Assembly: GCA_963777595.1 (NCBI GenBank)
Contig: CAVZRE010000065.1
Location: 1 to 64,000, forward strand
DNA from: CAVVFX01 sp963777595
GTDB lineage: Bacteria; Acidobacteriota; Terriglobia; Bryobacterales; Bryobacteraceae
Length of the DNA stretch: 64,000 nt
Direction: 5' to 3'
Below, piece after piece: positions 7,255 through 15,684 of the stretch (positions within the stretch are counted from its first letter, which is position 1; every line of letters starts with the position of its first letter). Below the pieces are notes generated by a model. That model did no database searches. It was not told where the DNA came from and worked only from the letters and a program-made list of their open reading frames with translations. A program made the position numbers and the translations under genes.

Positions 7255-7674
7255 TTGAAAGTCTTCTTGTATTACATCGGCAAGCCTCGGGATCAGAACG
7301 CTAATTTGCTTGCGGAGGATTTTGTCAAGCGGGCTTCCCGGTATGCTCCGACCCAGATGCTCGAGATCCGTCCTGATCGTACTGACCTCCAGGCCAAACA
7401 CCCGTCGGCCGATCACATTTATCTCGATCCCACAGGCCGGGTGCTCGACTCCGATGCATTTTCGCGCGTTTTCGCGAAAGCCGAGATGATCGGCAGAGAT
7501 CTGGTATTCCTGGTAGGGGGTGCAGACGGTTTGCCGGCCGCGTGGCGGGCCAGGGCCGGGATGTTGCTGTCGCTATCGGCCATGACCTTTCCGCACGAAC
7601 TGGCGCGTGCGATGCTGGCCGAGCAGATCTATCGGGCCTTCGCCATTTTGCGAGGCTCTCCTTACCCTCGATAG
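7255..7674 (+). CDS. rlmH: 23S rRNA (pseudouridine1915-N3)-methyltransferase RlmH
   Basis: A SPOUT methyltransferase acting on helix 69 of 70S ribosomes. 139 residues from TTG 7255. It shows the N-terminal strand VFLYYIGKPRD, the SAM-binding VFLVGGADGLP and the knot segment TFPHELARAMLAEQIYRAFAILRG. The C-terminus reads GSPYPR where the family normally has PYH, so the conserved His is lost. The gene follows rsfS directly, forming a ribosome-maturation pair. Confidence 0.95.
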   Translation: MKVFLYYIGKPRDQNANLLAEDFVKRASRYAPTQMLEIRPDRTDLQAKHPSADHIYLDPTGRVLDSDAFSRVFAKAEMIGRDLVFLVGGADGLPAAWRARAGMLLSLSAMTFPHELARAMLAEQIYRAFAILRGSPYPR

Positions 7675-7736
7675 CGATCGCGGGATAGACTGCAAGTCTG
7701 TTGTGGTAGACCGCCATGTTACGGTAAATAACGGGA

Positions 7737-8636
7737 ATGTCCTGGTTCAAGCGCAAAGAGAGTAACGGAGAGAAGAAGCCGCGTTCCGAAGACGGGGAGC
7801 GTACGGTCCGCACCGAAGGGCTCTGGCAAAAGTGTGAAAGCTGCCGGGAGATCATTTGGAAGAAGGATCTCGATGCAACCAACAGCGTCTGTCCTAAGTG
7901 CAGCAAGCATTTCCGTATCGACGCACTGACTCGGTTAGCTTTGCTGTTCGACAACGGCTGCTACGAACGCTGCGATGATGGCTTGGTATCCGCCGACCCA
8001 CTCCAGTTCGTGGATCAGAAGCCTTACTCCGAGCGCCTCACCGCCATGCGCGGGGCTACCGGTCTCGATGACGCAATCGTCTCGGGCTTCGGCACGCTCG
8101 CCGGACGCCGTGTGCGAATTTGCGCGATGGAGGCGAAGTTCATCGGCGGGAGCATGGGCAGCGTCATGGGCGAGAAGATCACCCGCTCAATTGAACACGC
8201 CATCGCTGAACTGACGCCGATTATCATCGTATCGGCTTCGGGCGGGGCTCGCATGCAGGAAGGGGCGGTTAGTCTGATGCAGATGGCCAAGATCTCATCG
8301 GCACTCATGCGGCTCGACGAGGCGCGAGTTCCCTATATCAGCCTGTTAACCGATCCGACCACTGGCGGCGTCACCGCCAGTCTCGCGATGCTGGGGGATC
8401 TCAATATCGCCGAGCCCGGCGCACTGATTGGATTTGCCGGGCCTCGCGTCATCGAGCAGACCATCCGGCAAAAGCTGCCCGAAGGCTTTCAGCGGAGCGA
8501 ATTCCTGTTGAAACATGGGATGCTGGACGCGGTCGTCCCGCGCTCTGAACTCAAGACCTACATCGCGGGAGCGCTCGACTTTTTTTGCGGGCCGGTGAAA
8601 GCATTTAAAACCCCCGTTCCGAAACCGCGCGGTTAG
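7737..8636 (+). CDS. accD: acetyl-CoA carboxylase carboxyltransferase subunit beta
   Basis: Catalyses transfer of the carboxyl group from carboxybiotin to acetyl-CoA, with AccA as partner. 299 residues. The N-terminal zinc ribbon has Cys33, Cys36, Cys52 and Cys55. The crotonase-like core has GGSMGSVMGEKI, SASGGARMQEGAVSLMQMAK and the DPTTGGVTASLAMLGD and GFAGPRVIEQTI segments. Length and motifs are typical. It is followed after 6 bp by folC, the common accD-folC arrangement. Confidence 0.98.
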   Translation: MSWFKRKESNGEKKPRSEDGERTVRTEGLWQKCESCREIIWKKDLDATNSVCPKCSKHFRIDALTRLALLFDNGCYERCDDGLVSADPLQFVDQKPYSERLTAMRGATGLDDAIVSGFGTLAGRRVRICAMEAKFIGGSMGSVMGEKITRSIEHAIAELTPIIIVSASGGARMQEGAVSLMQMAKISSALMRLDEARVPYISLLTDPTTGGVTASLAMLGDLNIAEPGALIGFAGPRVIEQTIRQKLPEGFQRSEFLLKHGMLDAVVPRSELKTYIAGALDFFCGPVKAFKTPVPKPRG

Positions 8637-8642
8637 GAAGGC

Positions 8643-9887
8643 ATGACCTACGCGGAATCCGTCCGGTTCCTGTACTCGCTCGGCAACGAGTTGAAAGCTG
8701 CTAAATACGAGTTAGGGCGTATTCGTTTATTGTTGTCGGCGCTGGGCGATCCTCATTTGCGCGGACGTTTCGTGCATGTGGCCGGAACCAACGGAAAGGG
8801 TTCAACGTGCGCCATGATCGAATCAGGATTGCGTGCGGCCGGCTTCCGCACCGGGCTTTATACGTCGCCGCACCTGGCCGAACCCACCGAACGGATTCAG
8901 ATCGCCGGCCAGCCGATTTCTCAGGCACAATTTGCCGCAGCTTTCGACGAGGTCCACCAATGCGCCGAGTCATTGATGGCCGCGGGCGAACTCGACCAGC
9001 ATCCCAGTTACTTTGAGACCGTGACGACAATGGCGTTTGTCATCCAAAGCTCGGCGTGCGACTGGATTGTCCTCGAAGTCGGACTCGGCGGCCGCCTCGA
9101 TGCGACGAATGTGGTCGAACCACAGCTTTGCGTCATCACACCGGTCGACTTCGACCACGAAGCCTGGCTGGGCCGCAGCATCGAAGCCATCGCTTTCGAA
9201 AAGGCAGGCATTCTCAAGCCCGGAGTTCCTGCCGTGATTACTCCACAGCGTCCGGAAGCGGACGCCGTAATCAAAGCTCGAGCTTTGGAATTAGGAGTTA
9301 CTTTAATCGATCCACGCGCCTGGCCCATCGAGAACGCAATCTCGGACCGCGAGGGCAGCCGGTTCACCCTACGGGGGCTTTCGCTCGTTTGCCCTTTGGC
9401 CGGAGAGCACCAGGTTGAAAATGCCCGTACGGCCGTCTTAGCTCTGGAGACGCTGGGTGTGTCGACAGCGGCGATTCAATCCGGAATCGCGAGCGCAAAA
9501 TGGCCGGGACGGCTGGAGCGTTTGTCGCAAAATCCGGAGATCATCGTCGACGGCGCGCACAATCCCGCGGGTGCGCGAGCGCTTGCAGCTTACGTGGACC
9601 GTTTCTATGCCGCCGAGTCCCTCACTCTCATCTACGGCGCTATGCGAGATAAGGCAGTCGAGGAAGTAGCGGGAACGCTGTTTCCCCGTTTCGCCAAAGT
9701 GATCGTCACCGCCCCGCAACAGCCCCGTGCCTTGGCTCCGGAACGTTTCCTCGAACTCGTCGACCATCCGGATATAGTGATCGCCCCGAACTTAGCCGCC
9801 GCACTACGCGTAGCCAAGGGAACCACCTTCATTACCGGCTCCTTGTTCCTCGTAGCGGAAGCGCGCGAACTATTGCTCCCTGCATGA
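8643..9887 (+). CDS. folC: folylpolyglutamate synthase / dihydrofolate synthase
   Basis: A Mur-ligase-family enzyme adding glutamate to folates in the cytoplasm. 414 residues from ATG 8643. It shows the P-loop GTNGKGST (about residues 48-55), LYTSPHL, the Mg-binding LEVGLGGRLDATN, and HEAWLG and EKAGILKPG further on. IIVDGAHNPAGARAL marks the C-terminal glutamate-ligase domain. It is transcribed with accD. Confidence 0.97.
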   Translation: MTYAESVRFLYSLGNELKAAKYELGRIRLLLSALGDPHLRGRFVHVAGTNGKGSTCAMIESGLRAAGFRTGLYTSPHLAEPTERIQIAGQPISQAQFAAAFDEVHQCAESLMAAGELDQHPSYFETVTTMAFVIQSSACDWIVLEVGLGGRLDATNVVEPQLCVITPVDFDHEAWLGRSIEAIAFEKAGILKPGVPAVITPQRPEADAVIKARALELGVTLIDPRAWPIENAISDREGSRFTLRGLSLVCPLAGEHQVENARTAVLALETLGVSTAAIQSGIASAKWPGRLERLSQNPEIIVDGAHNPAGARALAAYVDRFYAAESLTLIYGAMRDKAVEEVAGTLFPRFAKVIVTAPQQPRALAPERFLELVDHPDIVIAPNLAAALRVAKGTTFITGSLFLVAEARELLLPA

Positions 9888-10056
9888 CACAGGCTTCAGC
9901 CTACTGCAGGATAGTTTCGCCATTTCTCAATGAATGTGGGGCGGGCACCCACCTCCGAGACCACGTCCGCATGGATCCCCGCTCACCAGGATCTCGCTGA
10001 TCCCTCAGGCAAAGTCTGTGCCCGGCGCCTGCGCGCCAGGCATACAATCGGTAGCT

Positions 10057-11553
10057 ATGTGGAAGATCCTGATCGGCGAATGCAAGCAGGAAACGTCTTC
10101 TTTTAATCCCCAGCCTACACGCTATGAGGATTTCGTGGTCGAGTTCGGTCCGTCGATCCTCGATCACCATCGTAAGGTCCGAAACGAGGTCGGCGGAGCG
10201 CTCGAAATCTTCGATGCGCGCCGCGATATTCAGCTTTTCCCCGCGTACAGCGCGCGCTTTATCACGTCGGGAGGAACTCTTACAGCCGCAGCCTTCGATC
10301 GCATTTTGAGCGAATTCACCGGCGCCGTGCGAGAGGCCGGGCGACCCGACGGCGTCTATCTGGCGCTCCATGGCGCAATGGTAGCGGAGAACGAAGAGGA
10401 TACCGAAGGCCGAATCATCGAGGAAGTTCGCAGGATCGTGGGAGACACTGTGCCGATCGTCGTGTCCCTCGACCTGCACGGAATTCTGACCGTCAGAATG
10501 CTGCGTTTCAGCGACGCCATCACTGTATATCACACCTATCCACATGTTGACTTCGTGGAGACTGGCCGGCGCGCCGCGCAGCTGCTGCTGAAAATCATGG
10601 GCCGGGAAGTGAAGCCCGTCACCTCGCGCGTGCGCATCCCGGCGTTAGTGCGCGGCGATGAATTGATCACCTCCACGGGACTTTTCGGCCACTCTATTCG
10701 CCACGCGCAACGCGTCGAGAACGGGCCGCATGGTCTTTCCGCTGCTATGTTCATCGGCAATCCCTTTACCGATGTCGCGGAACTCTGCTCGAACGCGGTG
10801 GTCGTTACCGACGACGAGCCAGACCTCGCCGAGCGCGAAGCCATCCAAATGGCAAATGGCTTTTGGGCCGTGCGGCAGCATTTGCACTCCAACCTGACGA
10901 GCCTCGAACAGAGCCTCCGAATCGCTTGCGATCCCAATGGTCGCGTAGTTCTGGTCGATGCCGCGGACGCTACCAGTTCCGGCGCACCCGGAGATAGCAA
11001 CTCCATCCTTCGGGGCCTGATCGAGTCTGGTTGCACGCGAACCGCGCTGATTCCGCTCGTTGATGCGCCGGCCGTTCAGGCGGCCTCCGCAGCGGGGGTT
11101 GGACGAGAGATCCGAGTCGCTTTAGGGGGAACCCTCGACCCCCGTTTCCGACCGCTTACCGTGGATGCGCGAGTCCGATTGCTTTCCGACGGCTACTTCC
11201 CGAGCGAATCCGATGGTTCGATTTACAATTCCGGCCAGACCGCGGTCCTCGAGACCGGTTCCATTACTCTAGTGGTCTCCAGCCGTCCGGTGCACCTGTT
11301 CAATCGCTCGCTGTTCCTGGCGCACGGCCAGGATCCCGCGCGTTTCGACATCGTGATTGTAAAATCGCCGCACTGCGAGCGGCGATTCTTCGAGGATTAC
11401 GCGGATCGCATGGTCAATGTCGACGCCCCGGGCGCCACCAGCGCAAATTTGCCGTCGCTTGGCCACAAACGCTGCGCCCGTCCCATGTTCCCGTTGGATC
11501 CCGACGTCAAATTCGTCCCGCGCTCCGAGATTTTCCGAAGAAGCCTGGAATGA
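10057..11553 (+). CDS. M81-family metallopeptidase (MlrC-like)
   Basis: 498 residues; ATG 10057 is chosen because the sequence upstream is Pro/Arg-rich and unlike the family, while MWKILIGECKQETSSFNP is the typical MlrC N-terminus. Zinc-ligand regions include YLALHGAMV, VVSLDLHG and YHTYPHVDF. The C-terminal MlrC domain includes DAADATSSGAPGDS and FDIVIVKSPHCERRFFEDYADRMVNVD. The family includes microcystin-linearising enzymes, but most members have unknown peptide substrates. No signal peptide. It stands alone after folC. Confidence 0.92.
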   Translation: MWKILIGECKQETSSFNPQPTRYEDFVVEFGPSILDHHRKVRNEVGGALEIFDARRDIQLFPAYSARFITSGGTLTAAAFDRILSEFTGAVREAGRPDGVYLALHGAMVAENEEDTEGRIIEEVRRIVGDTVPIVVSLDLHGILTVRMLRFSDAITVYHTYPHVDFVETGRRAAQLLLKIMGREVKPVTSRVRIPALVRGDELITSTGLFGHSIRHAQRVENGPHGLSAAMFIGNPFTDVAELCSNAVVVTDDEPDLAEREAIQMANGFWAVRQHLHSNLTSLEQSLRIACDPNGRVVLVDAADATSSGAPGDSNSILRGLIESGCTRTALIPLVDAPAVQAASAAGVGREIRVALGGTLDPRFRPLTVDARVRLLSDGYFPSESDGSIYNSGQTAVLETGSITLVVSSRPVHLFNRSLFLAHGQDPARFDIVIVKSPHCERRFFEDYADRMVNVDAPGATSANLPSLGHKRCARPMFPLDPDVKFVPRSEIFRRSLE

Positions 11554-11742
11554 ATGGCGCAATCATCCACACCAGTTTCGCGTCGCCAAATTGTTACAGC
11601 AGATTCCCAATTCGGGTTCACATCAGAGACTGCATGCCAGCAATCTTCATCCAGTTCTCGGAATCGGACGATTTAGGGATTGGTTATTCACGTGCTCATG
11701 CGCAGACGTCGAAAGCACCAAGACGATCAAAGGATTGAACAT

Positions 11743-11904
11743 ATGACGACGAATACTACCATCCAAGGTTCAGGAACCATCTATTGTCCCAACTGCCATC
11801 TGGCAACCCGGGCGAGCAGTAAACGCTGCCTCCACTGCGGTAGGAGCAGCCAGTCGAAACCAGCGACGCCGTCGGTCAACCGTCTCAGCCACAGCGTGCG
11901 ATGA
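11743..11904 (+). CDS. small zinc-ribbon protein
   Basis: 53 residues from ATG 11743. Two CxxC knuckles (YCPNCHLATRASSKRCLHCG) form a zinc ribbon of about 20 residues, followed by a Ser/Pro-rich tail. No other domain is present. The stop overlaps the start of the next gene (ATGA at 11901-11904), suggesting coupled translation. Function unknown. Confidence 0.6.
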   Translation: MTTNTTIQGSGTIYCPNCHLATRASSKRCLHCGRSSQSKPATPSVNRLSHSVR

Positions 11905-12101
11905 CGGTCATGGCTGAGCGCGCGAAGGCTTCCAACTCCAAAGGCCAAAGTAAAGTTCACAAGGTTATGAAGGAGAAAAAGGAAGGCACACTCAAGTCGG
12001 GCAGCGGGAAAAAGGTGACGAGCCGAAAGCAGGCAGTGGCGATCGGGCTTAGCGAGGCACGCAAGTCCGGAGCGAAAATCCCGGCGAAGAAGAAGTCGTA
12101 G
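11901..12101 (+). CDS. DUF6496-type small basic protein
   Basis: 66 residues, strongly Lys-rich. The stretch KVHKVMKEKKEGTLKSGSG with KKVTSRKQAVAIGLSEARKSGAK matches the DUF6496 pattern found in many soil bacteria; the domain has no known role. Start ATG 11901 overlaps the zinc-ribbon stop, and ATG 11910 is also possible. Nucleic-acid binding would fit the charge but is not shown. Confidence 0.75.
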   Translation: MTVMAERAKASNSKGQSKVHKVMKEKKEGTLKSGSGKKVTSRKQAVAIGLSEARKSGAKIPAKKKS

Positions 12102-12220
12102 AAAACTTCTGCGCGTGAGCGGACGTAATCGGGAAGGAGACGTGAGTCTTCCTTGTGAGGCATGCCGCCTGCCGGAGTCCACTCATCACGTTTACGAAGA
12201 AGAAGCGTAGAATCGGTGTC

Positions 12221-12847
12221 ATGAGACTTCGGTTTGAGTCCCTTCTGTTTGTGATGGCCTTGTTACTATGGCTGCCTGTGACTGTGGAGGCGCAATCCAG
12301 GAACTCCAAAGATTTGGCTACGGGCAAGCTACTGGTGGCTTCCCGCGACTTTCCGGATCCGAGTTTCGCGAAGTCAGTCGTCTTAGTGGTGAAGTATGAC
12401 GAAGACGGCACTGTCGGCCTGATCATCAACCGGCGGTCGAAGGTTCCAATCTCTCGCGCGCTCGAGCAGTTCAAACCGGCTGGCCATCGTTCCGACCCGG
12501 TCTACATTGGCGGTCCCGTCAATCTTTCCGCGATCCTGGCATTACTTAAGTCCGGCAGCAAGCCCGATGACGCCATACCTGTGCTGGGCGATGTCTACCT
12601 GGTTTCCACGCGGCCGCTCCTCGAAAAGACCTTGGCCGCGAGTGCCGGGCCAGGTGATTTTCACGCCTTCGTAGGTTATTGTGGCTGGGGCAGGGGACAA
12701 TTGGAGGGCGAAATGAAACTGGGGGTCTGGTATCTGTTCAACGCCGACGCCAAGCAGGTTTTCGATTCCGATCCGGACTCACTATGGTCCCGTCTGGTAA
12801 GCGAGACCGAGCAAATCTTCGTGCGCGCCTGGCAATCCGCACAGTAG
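12221..12847 (+). CDS. YqgE/AlgH-family (UPF0301) protein with signal peptide
   Basis: 208 residues from ATG 12221. A hydrophobic leader (LLFVMALLLWLPVTVEAQS) precedes an otherwise standard AlgH domain: GKLLVASRDFPDPSFAKSVV, DGTVGLIINRRS, VYIGGPV and FVGYCGWGRGQLEGEMKLGVW. Known family members are cytoplasmic, so the leader implies an exported form; if so the protein would work in the periplasm. The molecular role of the family is unsettled. An independent gene, upstream of hfq. Confidence 0.9.
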   Translation: MRLRFESLLFVMALLLWLPVTVEAQSRNSKDLATGKLLVASRDFPDPSFAKSVVLVVKYDEDGTVGLIINRRSKVPISRALEQFKPAGHRSDPVYIGGPVNLSAILALLKSGSKPDDAIPVLGDVYLVSTRPLLEKTLAASAGPGDFHAFVGYCGWGRGQLEGEMKLGVWYLFNADAKQVFDSDPDSLWSRLVSETEQIFVRAWQSAQ

Positions 12848-13115
12848 GCCGCCTGCGCAATCGGCGTTCATTAGCGCATCCCTCCGGTCCGGCACGTTCC
12901 GATGTCCATGATCTCTTGTCGAGTGGCCCTGCCTTAATTGACAGGCCGCTCCAGTCGCACCTCGGTGTCGGCTTCACGCCAACCTGTGTGCGCGTGATTA
13001 CTGGTACGTTGAATCAGCGAAAATTCCGTCCCAAGGTTGGAGATCTCGCAAACCACCCCTCGTACGTTGTAGAATACAGTCTGATTGCGGCCTGTTGTCT
13101 GGGGCGGGAGTTGGC

Positions 13116-13424
13116 ATGGAAAAACCGGCGCAAAACATTCAAGAGAGCTTTTTAAACAATGCGCGCAAAGAAAAAGGGGTAGTCACGATTTACCTGCTCA
13201 GTGGAGTCAAGTTATCGGGAAGAATACGGAGTTTCGATAAGTACTCGCTGGTCCTCGAGACTAATAACCAGGAACAACTGATTTTTAAACACGCCATCTC
13301 GACGGTGGTCACGGTGCGAAGCGGCCATCCTTATCCGGCTGGATCCGCGGCAAGCAGCCATACGGCGCACGCCGGTCATAGTCCCGCGGTGCCTGCTACG
13401 CATAGCGGTGGTACGGAGGTTTAA
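13116..13424 (+). CDS. hfq: RNA chaperone Hfq
   Basis: An Sm-like hexameric protein pairing small RNAs with mRNAs. 102 residues from ATG 13116, GGGAG upstream. Sm1 is NIQESFLNNARKEKGVVTIYL and then SGVKLSGRIRSFDKYSLVLE; Sm2 is QLIFKHAISTV, the Hfq signature. A C-terminal tail of about 35 residues is rich in His, Ala, Ser and Gly (SSHTAHAGHS). hflX follows, as in many bacteria. Confidence 0.97.
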   Translation: MEKPAQNIQESFLNNARKEKGVVTIYLLSGVKLSGRIRSFDKYSLVLETNNQEQLIFKHAISTVVTVRSGHPYPAGSAASSHTAHAGHSPAVPATHSGGTEV

Positions 13425-13459
13425 CGAGCGCGGTCTCACTAGAGCAACTACCGGAGCGA

Positions 13460-14557
13460 GTGGTTCTCGCGGGCTTCACACATAAGGGCCCAGAGCGCAA
13501 GGGTCGAACTACGCATATGCTCGCCGACGAGTCGATGGATGAGCTCGTGCAGTTGGCCCAAAGTGCGGGCGCGGATGTGCAGGGCCGCTTACTCCAGTCT
13601 CGTGAAACCGCCGATGCCGCGACGCTGATCGGTTCCGGAAAAGCAAACGAGCTGGCGGATCTGGTTGCGGCGTCCCAGGCCGACTCGGTCATCTTCGACT
13701 GCGACCTCACTCCTACTCAGCAACGCAATCTCGAAAAAGCGGTTGGTGTCAAGATTCTGACACGTACCCAACTGATTCTCGACATTTTCGCCGGGCGTGC
13801 TCGCACGCGCGAAGGCCGCCTGCAAGTGGAACTCGCCCAGCTTAAGTACCTGTTGCCCCGTCTGACCGGCCAGGGTGCCGCGTTGTCCCGGCTCGGCGGC
13901 GGAATCGGCACCCGCGGTCCCGGCGAAACCAAACTCGAAACCGATCGCCGCCGCATCGCCCGGCGCATCCGTAAGGTGGAAGCGGACATCGAAGCCGTGC
14001 GCACCGGCCGGGCCCTTCACCGGGCGAAACGGCAGTCCGTGCCGCTGCCGCTCATCGCCATGGCCGGCTATACCAATGCGGGCAAATCGACTCTGTTCAA
14101 CCGACTGACCGGATCGGCAGTATTGGCTGACGCCCGGATGTTTGCTACGCTCGATCCCACCATCCGGATTCTGCCGCTGCCCTCCAAACGGAAGGTCCTG
14201 CTGAGTGACACGGTAGGTTTTATCAGCAACCTGCCGGCAACTCTCGTTCAGGCGTTTCGCGCCACGCTGGAGGAAGTCACCCAGGCAGCGCTGATCTTGC
14301 ATGTAGTAGATTGCTCAGCGGAACACGCTCATGAACAGGCCATCCATGTCCTGGAAGTCCTGGCGGAGATCGGTGCGGCCGGAACTCCACAATTGCTGGT
14401 GCTCAACAAGGCTGACCGCCTGGCGCCCGATCGGGAAGAAGTGAGTGTGCTCGCGCAGCGCATCCTGGGCCACCAAGACCCTCCGTCAAACCGGGGGATC
14501 GGCGCGGCCCTGGTGAGTGCCTTGACCGGTGAAGGACGCGAGAGACTTCTCACTTGA
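13460..14557 (+). CDS. hflX: GTPase HflX, N-terminal and G domains (gene split by frameshift)
   Basis: A ribosome-binding GTPase that rescues or splits stalled ribosomes. It shows the HflX N-domain (ADSVIFDCDLTPTQQRNLE, LTRTQLILDIFAGRARTREG), the linker GGGIGTRGPGETKLETDRR, and a G domain with GYTNAGKS (G1), DTVGFI (G3) and NKAD (G4). The reading frame stops at GEGRERLLT, where the family continues; the missing C-terminal domain is in the next frame (14554-14766). GTG 13460 is the first canonical start, but coding character begins earlier (LEQLPERVVLAGF), so a non-standard start near 13424, behind GGAGG at 13416-13420, is possible. Confidence 0.92.
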   Translation: MVLAGFTHKGPERKGRTTHMLADESMDELVQLAQSAGADVQGRLLQSRETADAATLIGSGKANELADLVAASQADSVIFDCDLTPTQQRNLEKAVGVKILTRTQLILDIFAGRARTREGRLQVELAQLKYLLPRLTGQGAALSRLGGGIGTRGPGETKLETDRRRIARRIRKVEADIEAVRTGRALHRAKRQSVPLPLIAMAGYTNAGKSTLFNRLTGSAVLADARMFATLDPTIRILPLPSKRKVLLSDTVGFISNLPATLVQAFRATLEEVTQAALILHVVDCSAEHAHEQAIHVLEVLAEIGAAGTPQLLVLNKADRLAPDREEVSVLAQRILGHQDPPSNRGIGAALVSALTGEGRERLLT

Positions 14558-14766
14558 TTGACGACGCTCTGCCGTTTGATACTGTGAGAACGGAGAGATT
14601 TCAGATTCCGCTGGCGGCGGGGGCGGACATTGCGCTGCTACATAGTTCCGCGCGGGTGACGCGTGAGGAATACAACGAATTATCATGCGAGATCGAAGCC
14701 GAGGTTCCGGAATCGATCCGCGGGAGGCTGGCTCGGTATGTCGTCGCGGATGAAACCCACAGGTAG
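14554..14766 (+). CDS. hflX: HflX C-terminal domain, in a shifted frame
   Basis: Reading from TTG 14554, IDDALPFDTVRTERFQIPL, then LLHSSARVTREEYNEL and RLARYVVADE, matches the HflX C-terminal ferredoxin-like tail. One missing base near 14545-14556 explains the split; joined, the protein is about 435 residues, normal for HflX. It could be a mutation, a read error or, less likely, programmed frameshifting, since no classical slippery heptamer is present. Confidence 0.72.
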   Translation: MIDDALPFDTVRTERFQIPLAAGADIALLHSSARVTREEYNELSCEIEAEVPESIRGRLARYVVADETHR

Positions 14767-14988
14767 TGTCATCACGGGTAGGATCTGTGGAAAACTCTGT
14801 GGAGATTGCCGGCAGATCGCCGCTAAGTGTCGCCGTTTGTGTGGGTTTGAACGCAATGAACCAAAACGCAGCACCTTAGCTAACGTTAATGAATACTTGA
14901 CTTTACGAGCTCTAGAGCGCTTTCACTGCAATTTACTACAGAAATTCGGTTGCGGCCTTGACAATCTGGCCATTTTCCACATCGGAAG

Positions 14989-15684
14989 ATGAACACTCCA
15001 AATTTTCTAACTATTTCGCGTATTTTTTTCGTGCCGTTGCTGGTAGCCGCGCTGGTCCAGCAGCACGTTCCGATAAAGGTACTTGGAATAGAACTGACCA
15101 ACGATTGGCTAGCGCTCGCGATTTTCCTGGTGGCCGCGGCAACCGATCTGCTCGACGGGTATTTCGCTCGACGCTGGGGACAGGTAACCACCATTGGTAC
15201 ACTGCTCGATCCCATCGCCGATAAGTTACTGGTGTCGGCGGCCCTTATTTCTTTGGTACAAATCCGCGCGATTCCAGCTTGGATGGTAGTGCTGATTATT
15301 GGGCGGGAGTTCGCTGTTTCAGGTCTGCGCAGCATCGCCGCGGCTGAAGGATACACCATAGCGGCCAGTGATCTGGGAAAAACCAAGACTATTTCTCAGG
15401 TAGTGGCGATATCGGCGGTATTACTTTCCCTGCGGCATGCATTCTTTCTCACGCCTGCTTACTGGCTGATGTGGGCAGTAGTAGTTTTCTCACTCTTGTC
15501 GGCGGTAGATTATTTCTGGAAATTCTGGCGCAGAGTGGATACCAAGGTAAAAAACCGGCGCCGCCGCGAACTGCTCGTGATGGCTCGTCTGGAGAGACGG
15601 CGCAGGCTGGCGGAATTGCGTCAGCGCAGCGGATCCGGATTAGCCGAGGGCTCTAGTCTGGGAGACGTCAGGGAAATCACCTGA
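14989..15684 (+). CDS. pgsA: CDP-diacylglycerol-glycerol-3-phosphate 3-phosphatidyltransferase
   Basis: The membrane enzyme committing CDP-diacylglycerol to phosphatidylglycerol. 231 residues with about five membrane helices. It carries the CDP-alcohol phosphatidyltransferase signature: AATDLLDGYFARRWGQVTTIGTLLDPIADKL, i.e. D-G-x2-A-R-x8-G-x3-D-x3-D. The C-terminus is a long Arg-rich tail (NRRRRELLVMARLERRRRL). Its 3' end overlaps the convergent RodZ-like gene by 64 bp. Confidence 0.95.
   Translation: MNTPNFLTISRIFFVPLLVAALVQQHVPIKVLGIELTNDWLALAIFLVAAATDLLDGYFARRWGQVTTIGTLLDPIADKLLVSAALISLVQIRAIPAWMVVLIIGREFAVSGLRSIAAAEGYTIAASDLGKTKTISQVVAISAVLLSLRHAFFLTPAYWLMWAVVVFSLLSAVDYFWKFWRRVDTKVKNRRRRELLVMARLERRRRLAELRQRSGSGLAEGSSLGDVREIT

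Noticed and set aside
12848..13115. Regulatory RNA in the 268 bp before hfq
   Set aside because: No clear hairpin-terminator, riboswitch core or repeat could be seen by eye.
14767..14988. A gene between the hflX tail and pgsA
   Set aside because: The + strand frame through this gap begins inside the hflX tail and shows no family match; left as a spacer.
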